Shown here: positions 45,601 through 54,600 of the stretch, piece after piece
Layout: each line of letters opens with the position of its first letter
Position numbering within the stretch: position 1 is the stretch's first letter
NCBI GenBank assembly: GCA_009746045.1
Contig: RPFO01000130.1
Span: forward strand, 186,001 to 250,000
Reading direction: 5' to 3'
Origin: Mesostigma viride
Lineage: Eukaryota > Streptophyta > Mesostigmatophyceae > Mesostigmatales > Mesostigmataceae
DNA: 64,000 nucleotides
Notes under the pieces: model-generated
What the model saw: the letters and a program-made list of their open reading frames with translations, nothing else
Told to the model about the DNA's origin: nothing
Databases searched by the model: none
Translations under genes and position numbers: made by a program

Positions 45601-48600
45601 CGCATGGCATGCATCACCACAAAACATCATGTTTATGAAAACATGTGTGCTAGCTCTGTACAGTGGAATACCACAGGCTTGTCGATCGGATGACCACATG
45701 GTCATCCGTATCCGTATGCTAGGTACGTGAGCACACTAATGCGAGTTTGCAGGGCCAGTGTCAGAGTATTCCATACTCATTGCTTGCCCATGCAAATATG
45801 TCAGTGCCAGGTGAAATTTATTATGGCTATTACCTGCCTACATGTAAAGGATTAAGGGCTTTTGGGATGTGTTATAAATCCCCCCTTACCTACTTCTGGC
45901 GGAAGCGGATATGTGATTTACACAGATTAGGAAATCAGTGCCCAACATTGCACATTAAATGCTACCTATGTTGGTTGCGTACTTATTTGGTTACAAAATA
46001 CAAGGTTCGGCACCATTTTCACTGCTCGGTACTTTATCAAGCGCCAGCCTAGAGCACCAGTTGAATAGCATTTTCGCTACTACTTTTTATCGGCCAATTG
46101 CTATCGGAAGATATCCTGCGCAGGATGTCTGCCAATAGTTGTTGGCGGATAACAAGTATGATAGCTAAAATGCTATTCAACTTAGAACCTAGCGCGCATG
46201 TGAGGCGCAGGTTCGAAACCCCGTGCGGAGCGCCAAGCGGTTTATTTGGTAGCGGCCTAGCGGAATCGCCGGCCGGCCCATTTAATCGCCGCACGAGGTA
46301 GTAATATCGAACCTTCCCGGGATTAGTATCGAAATAGTAATTCGATGCGGCATTAGGGCCCTATATAAGAAGCCACCAAGCATTTCGCCCCGTGCGCAAA
46401 GGTTTTAAGTTGAACAGCATTTTAGCTATTACTTTTTATCCGCCAAATACTATTGGCAGACATCCTGCACAGGATGTCTGCCGATAGCAATGGGCCGATA
46501 AAAAGTAATAGCTGAAATGCTATTCAGCTGCGCCGGTACACTACAGCAGAGCACCGGTGCCCCATACTGGAGCGCCAGCGCCAAACACTACAGGTCACAC
46601 CTGTTATAGTGACTTTCATGTCGCATGGGTGATTGCCGCTGCCGCAAGACATTAGTAGTGAGGTAGCCATGAAGCTTGCCTCACCTTGCCACATTGTTCT
46701 TGGCACATATAGGTCCCGGATCTGCGCATCACGCTGGCTATGAAAGGTATTATTCCATGCTTTATTACATAAGCTTCGTGGGCCGGTTTGGTGGCTGCGC
46801 TTCCTCTTCATCCAAGTACGCCAACAGAGTCCTGGGCGCTTTGGAGTGCTGCCACCAACGCTTCGTTTGGGCCCGCTACTGCCAGAAATTCAGGCCCGTC
46901 CACGTGGTCGAGGCAGCCCAACAACAGACTCCAGCTGGGCCGCAGACATTAGTCCCCACTCGGTACCGAGGACCATCTCAAAGGCAGCCAGCACCTCAGG
47001 CAAGCCCGAGCAGGTGGTAAGCTCCTGAAGGAGCCTTTTATTTTGCCTCTGCGATGTTCTAAGACGACCTTTTCCCGTCTGTTTAGTAGTAGCTGTCGGC
47101 ACCTTGGGATTACCTTTCACTGATTGCTTTCCGGCACCTGCGAAAGTTGGCTTCCGCCCTGGCTTCACCATTCCAGCCGGTATGTTGTTCTTGAATGTAA
47201 AGAATCCCAAGCATCAGGTCGTTTCGCATGACGGGCCCCTACAGGTCGCCGCCTTCTTCAAAACAAGACAGACCGCCATGAGCTAGGTGAGCATGTGTTT
47301 CTCCCGTTTCATGGCCTGCAACGGCTCAAAGCCAACAGCCATATTCCAGCGATGGCCTCTAAACATATTTAACTAGCCGTTTACTATTATTTCATGGCTG
47401 TCGAGTCGAATTTTCTTCAGAAATTGCTTGTTGTAAAACTGTCCCCAAGTAGAGATCTCTCCCATTAGTAGGAAAGCCTAGACCTTCTCAAGGCCAGCGC
47501 AAAATCTGTCAGGTTTCACTCAGCACTCTCAAACCGGGCCACCATATAGGCCACCATATAGGCCACCATATAGGCCATATTCTGTAATACTCAACTAGCC
47601 AATGGGCCTTATTACTATCAGTCGATCACCTAGCAACAATTGTTCTATTCATCTAACTACAGCGGCTCCCCTTCCACGTCACAATGAAGAAACTGCTCAG
47701 AAGACCCCGCTTTCCACCACCAAATAATCTTCAGTAACCATCAACCCCTGTCGACCCCAGCAGGTAAGGACGCTCAGCATATACCAGATTCCCTCGACTG
47801 AGGCCGGACCACCCCTAGGACCGACCTTAACTTCTGTACTACTTACTTGACTTCTGTACAAACTAAGTACCTCTGTACTTACCTAACTTCTGAACTAATT
47901 GAGGTGTATAATAAAAAGGCCTCAATTGAGGCCTCTTGACAAATAGACAATATGTCCAGTGTGACTAACACGCAGCTTTTGCTTACCTTCACATGTATTG
48001 CTGTCCACACAGATGGGCACGTCCGCGGTGCAGCCCCAATCCAGCTCGAGTGCTGATGACGTGTCGAAGCAAACTGCGCACACAGATAAGAACCAGACCG
48101 GCCAGGCCCATGGAAAGAAAAGGCACGGTGCGAAAGCCGTTGTCAAGCACTACTTCCCACGCAATATTGGTGGAACTTTGTAAGAACCACTGGGGTGGGC
48201 AATATAAATCAGGAAGCAACCTTCAGCCAGGGTTTTACTTGTGCTGAAAGGCCAAGCCGGGATGATAACATGCTATGGGCAAAGATTGGATAATTGAAAT
48301 CAAATAGCCAGTACCTGCATCAAACTTCCTCTCCCCGCATATTCCCCCCCCCCCCACACCTACTTCCAACCAAGACTTCAACCAAGACTTCCTTCTGATG
48401 CTACTCAGGTCTAGCCTGCATGCCTGAGTGCCACAACTTCAGCTGCTATGTAGGACATGCTGTGTCATGGGAAAACATAATACTGCCCGCAGATGTAAAG
48501 ATGTGCTTGAAGCAAACCTTGAAAACGTACCAGGGCAAGTCAAGCCCCATGTATCTGTCCTGTTAAGAGTCTTCCCAGCTGGGTCCGGTCCACAAATCCT

Positions 48601-51600
48601 GGGGTTGCCCTCCACAGCCCTGCCATGCGAGGGTGCACGTCCATGTAGGAATTCCACAGAGACAAAGAGAATCTGTGAGACACGGGGTGGCCATATGCAC
48701 GCAAACGATAGAACAACTAGGCGGCTCTGTGTACTTGTGCAAACGGCAGTAAGCAGGACAGGGGGAGCGCCCATGACATGCAGTTACAAGGTTGTGCATA
48801 CTCACATAATCTCTAGGGATAGGATTAGCCCGAGATTAGACGGGATGGTGCCGACGAGCTGGTTTCTGTTGACGTACCTGCAGGACAGGAATCATGGCAA
48901 CAGAGGAGCATGCACCCACCAAGAACACGAGGAAAATATCCCAGGCTTAATGTCACGCTCACAAATTAGCGAACGCAAGTGTTCAGTTCAGTATTAGGAC
49001 CAGACGCGGGTCGCAAGACTTCGGTGCCAACTACTCAGATGCCGTATCAAGCGTAAATCATGAAATGCACCACCAAGAAACAAGCAACAGCTAAAACAAC
49101 AGACGGCATGGGGCTGCTGTGCCAGCCCATATCGGGTTTCGCGATGACGAATAGAGGGCCGGTAAATATTGCAACGGGCAGAAATGCCGGAAGCCATGGG
49201 ATTCGTGACCACTTCAATGATTAGCACGAGCAGGTGCAGTGTGGCTTACAGGTTTTTCAGGCTGCCCAAGGATCCCAGCTCAGGTGGGATGCTGCCGCTC
49301 AGCTGGTTGTCATTCAAGAACCTGTCGGGGGAAAAGACAGTTTCAGGCGTGTCACACGTGTGCACCAACAAGAGATAATAAGTAGCTTACCAATCAGACA
49401 GCTTCGGTGCTGGCTCCTGCATGGGCTCCAGCAGGCAAAGGCAGGTCACATAAACAAGTGACAGCAGCCAGGTTCAGACAGGAGCACAGACAAAACAAGT
49501 ACACGGAGGAAAGGCTTACAGATATGCTAAGGAGGACAGAGACCCCAGCTCGTGTGGAATGGTGCCGCTTAACTGGTTGATGTGAAGGTACCTGTATAGG
49601 ACAGAAATATCGAGCATGAATCACAGACGCATGTGCCAACCCTAGAATGAGCAATAGGAAAAGCATGCCTCTAGAAATGCCAGCCAGTGCGGGTGTATGA
49701 CCCTGGTTTGGTAGCGTGTCGTGTTTGTGGGCAACTATCTCCTGCCAAACTATACTCGATCTCTCGACTCCACTTTAGAAACCAATGTACAAATGGTGTC
49801 TATAGCCTGAGTGCCCAGGCTTTGCACCGCTTATCACCAGCTGTAGCATGCCGACCAGGGTCGAACCTAGCGAGCACTTGGCAGTTTGGCAAAAGGATAC
49901 AATCAGGTAAAAGGATACCAGCAAAAGAGTAGCTAGCTATCTTCAGTTGTTACCCAGAGTGATTCCAAGTCACTATAAGAGTCACTATAAGAGTAGCTAG
50001 CTATCTTCAGTTGATACCCAGAGTGATGCCAAGTCACTGTAAGGGTCACTATAAGAGTAGCTAGCTATCTTCAGTTGTTACTCAGAGTGATTCCAAGTCA
50101 CTATAAGGGTCACTATAAGAGTAGCTAGCTATCTTCAGTTGTTACCCAGAGTGATTCCAAGTCACTACCTTTGGACATACATGGCTACCTGTGTCGGTGA
50201 CTGCAATATCTAGAGGTACTATTGGCGAGATTAGGAGATACTACTATATCAATAGATGTATGGTCCGAGGAATCTAGCAACGACGGTTGCCGAGGACAAG
50301 GACAGTGGCCGGATCAGCCCTGTGTTTGATCGACCTGTAGTTCGGCACACTACAAATAAACTCCAGGCCGTAACTTAGCGTCACTGGGTGATTTTGGGCC
50401 ACAAGAGTGGATCAGCCAGCGCTGACCTAGTGGCACTGTTTGGCATAAAGGCAAGCGAGAATGGTGGTCGTCGCAGGTTCGGACGCGGTCAATCACTCGA
50501 CCTAACCTAAGCGCATTCTGACGAATCAATCAACCATGTCTGTCACAACCATTTGTGTTTGAACACATGCTGGAGTATTCGACAAGTGAATTATATTGCC
50601 CCAGGGCCTACGCTGTGATGGCAGCAGATATCCCTTCGTGCAGTAACTACATTCTAGTTTCAGGCGGTCATATGTACCACTGAGACGTTAGTCCTGTATT
50701 TAGAAGACGATCTTTCGCACATGCCGGGCTGATAGGCTTGGCACATTACTTCAGCGCCCGAGAAACCCATGACAGTACCCTATTTCATTAAATGAAATTT
50801 GCGACGTGATGGGCATTGCCCTGGAAGTCGCAGAAATGGAGCACCTGGGCTCATCCTGGGAGCCACGCAAATTTTACATTCAATAAAATATAACAAGATT
50901 CGGTTTCTCAGTGATAGCCTCTATTTATACAGCCGCACCTACCTGCAAGCTAGGATGTCGACCAAGCTTGTGCCCTCAAGATAGGAGGGAAAACGGTAGG
51001 CTCCACCATCATTGGAAGCGGGTGAAGAGACTACACGCAGTACGCGTGGTCCCTTTCTCAAATATACAATTAATACCAATCACGCTTGAAATGTGCTGTC
51101 GGATTCCTATCACAGGTGTGCGCGGTCCCGCGCCACAAGTTCAGTGCTTGCTAAGCACACTGTTTATTGTAACAATTATACAAGTCCTTTCAGAAGCCCA
51201 TGAAAGCTATTCTGGCACTAACGTGACTATGCTATTCAGACAAAATATGAAAGTGGCGCGCATAACGGCCAATCTTTGTGTCACAAATCCTGAAGTGTCT
51301 GCATAGCCCCTCTGCAATGTACACGTCAAAATCCCAATGAAAAAGGCGTGCAGGTAATCAGTGCTGTCACGTGCTTCATACAGTGAACCCTGGAGAGCCA
51401 CACAAAAGGGATGCCGCAAACGGCGCCATGTGTATGAAACAGCTGAGTTGGAGCCCTGCGGAAACCTTGCTTCAGCTCCACGCGCTCCAGCTCTATCTAT
51501 TCCAGCGTCCAACGTGACCCATGTATTTGATCGATCAGGCTTTGCCCTCGTGCTGACATTTGTCACCAAGTGCACCGCTGTAGGTGTACTGGTGCGTGTA

Positions 51601-54600
51601 AACACTCGCCACTTGATCTGAGACATTAGGCAACAAACGTGGAGACACTAGCCACTTGATCTGAGACAGTAGGCAACAAACGTGGAAACACTCGCCACTT
51701 GATCTGAGACAGTAGGCAAGAAACGTGCCAGCCCATATCGGGTTTCGCGATGACGAATAGAGGGCCGGTAAAAATTGCAACGGGCAGAAATGCCGGAAGC
51801 CATGGGATTTGCGACCACTTCAATGATTAGCACGAGCAGGTGCAGTGTGGCTTACAGGTTTTTCAGGTTGCGCAAGGATCCCAGCTCAGGTGGGATGCTG
51901 CCGCTCAACTGGTTGTCATTCAGGTACCTGTCGGGGGAAAAGCGGGTTTCAGGCGTGTCACACGTGTGCACCAACAAGAGATAATAAGTAGCTTACCAAT
52001 CAGACAGCTTCGGTGCCGGTTCCTGGGCTCCAGCAGGCAAAGGCAGGTCACATGACCAAGTGACAGCGGCCAGGTTCAGACAGGAGCACAGACAAAACAA
52101 GTACACGGAAGAAAGGCTTACAGATCTTGTAAGGAGGACAGAGACCCCAGCTCGTGTGAAATGGTGCCGCTTAGCTGGTTGATGTGAAGGTACCTGTGTA
52201 GGACAGAAATATCGAGCCGGGCACCACATACGCATGTGCTAACCACGGAATGAGCAATAGGAAAAGCATGCGGGCACTGACACCTCGCATCCGCGAGTGT
52301 ACCCCAAAGCCTACTGGGATTGAAAGAGGCCTACACCTCACCTATAGGACGGCGCTCTGAAAGCATATCCAACCACGCTTGCCTGCGCGGGCAGTGCGCT
52401 GCCTAGAAGTCCATAGCACGTCCACGGATGCGCTATTCCTGTAAACCAGCTGTACAGTACAGCATGCACCTGAACGGCCAAGCGCAAATGCTGTGCACTA
52501 CTGTACCTGTGACACCCAAATACTAGCGGTAGATCGATGCCCACTGCGTTTATGCAGCTCACTGTCACCTACGCTTACCACACCTAAAGGTGAGTTGCGT
52601 CAGCAAAAAAGTATACTCCTTCGCATTATTATACAACGAGCCCTGCCATGCAGACTGCACTTGCCATACGCAAATCTATGTGTCGTCGACAGTAGGCAAC
52701 AAACGTGGAAACACTAGCCACTTGATCTGAGACAGTAGGCAACAAACGTGAAAACACTAGCCACTTGATCTGAGACAGTAGGCAACAAACGTGGAAACAC
52801 TAGCCACTTGATCTGAGACAGTAGGCAACAAACGTGGAAACACTCGCCACTTGATCTGAGACAGTAGGCAACAAACGTGGAAACACTCGCCACTTGATCC
52901 GACATTGTGCGGAAAAACAGAGAAAATAAGGCCTCTAAGTAGCTACTAGCAGGAATCGAACACAGAACCTTCGGCACGAAATTTTGCGGCGGTGCGAGTC
53001 TCCCGCGGCCTTTGGCACAACTGTGCGAGTCTCCCAAACCAAATGCATCTCACAGAACAGCCCAACTGCGAAAAAAACTCTTTACCGGAGAGGTGCACAT
53101 CTATTTGTGGGCAGATTGCATCACAACCTGCCAGTGACTGGTTAGTACCGCATTGTATAGCATGTGCGGCCCCAATCCCTCGCGTCGCGTCTATGCGGTT
53201 GGGGCCGAAGGCCGTTTGTTTTCCGTAGTTTGCTTGTTTTGTATTGGTTGTTTATGATTTAGTATTTGTACGGACGACCCGAGCCGCTAACTTAGCGAGT
53301 TTATCGCGTCCGTTGGATCCATCATCGGACGCTCCAGATTGTCGGAGGCTAACGTTTTAACTTTTTTCATTTAGCCTTCGTATATCGCACTGCATGGTAC
53401 CTGCGTTCTCGCCGCCCTGTCGCATCCCCCCCCAAGAGCATACAACCCCACAAGCCTGCTCCAACGCGCAGCGCCTTCCTTAGATGTTTCCCACACTGCT
53501 GCCTGCGATATTGCGCAAGCATCCTGGCGGTCCGCCTGACGGCATCATACTGTCCGTGGTCCACTCTAATGCGCGGACCTAGCAAGGGTTCTAGTAAAGG
53601 TTGTGGCCCGTGTCAACATCATTGACTCGTCGCCATCGGTCAACCAGGTTGAATTGCCAACAGCGGCCCGCCAGGCCATAGAAGCTCCCAAGTGGGGGAT
53701 CCCAAGGGTTTCCTCAAGCTGTAGGGCGGAGGGCCCAGGGACTCTCGAGAGATGGGGTTACAGCGAGGGGAGGGGGGCAGTAATGTTTGGGGCAGGTGCG
53801 CATGCCTAGCGTCTCACTTATGACTTGTGAAAGCACGGTGTAAGAGGGGTTGCATTATCTGATTATGGCTTGTTGTGACAACTGCTGTCTTTATAGACTT
53901 CATGTTACACATAAACTCCTACGCAGCCACACCCCAGTTCATAACCATATGGCAAGTACAGGTGCGCGCACAGCACAGCGGGGGTTGGGTGCGCGCACAG
54001 CACGGCGGGGGTTCGGTGGGTACAATAGGGAATGATACTTCAGATCACTAAGCTCCAAGAAGGCTAGCATTTGATTGAACACAATAAGCGGAGCCCTGCC
54101 ACAAATGCAGCAGTTGACAGTGGCCTTAAGGTTTCTCAATCGGCACGCGCAAGCAAGAAGCCTCAAAGGTGGGAGGGAGGGAAAAGAAACAATTGCGGAT
54201 CATTGCCGGCCTAGCTTGCTTAAGGCATGGTCCGCCGACACACAAGCTGACATCATCCTTAATTAATGTACACCGGCATGCGTCACGCGCCGGCCTGAAC
54301 AGTGCTGAATACGCCACTACAAATAGCGTGGCCACGCACCCCCAGGCTAGTGCGTTAAGCGTACAGGTAGTCGTACAAGGTTCTCAAGACTGACAAACAT
54401 AAATCTCGCCCATCGACCCCTTGGCCCGGTCCGAGTCCACAACACAATCATAAATCACGACTCACTAAAACAACCAAATCAGTCAGAGATTCGTTAAGCA
54501 ACCAGCCGACCCTGCAGGTCCCTAGCTAATCTCAGCCGGTGCGACCAAATACGAATCTTTGCAAGCAAGTCGAATAAAACCTACATCTCGGGCCACTAAT

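Larger units (their letters stand above)
44532..47986. other. Large intron with foldback elements
   Basis: Between the Cys-rich exon and the linker exon. No coding sequence is visible. Contains a partial TATATACTCGGT repeat (45070-45165), three foldback elements (listed separately) and a GGCCACCATATA repeat (47540-47575). Confidence 0.5.

Noticed and set aside
50800-50960. Possible LRR N-terminal cap exon ([13 protein letters not shown]-type reading), duplicated at 55900-56040
   Set aside because: No clear acceptor-donor pair with a phase fitting the 72-nt exons, and a stop follows soon; not enough to call an exon.
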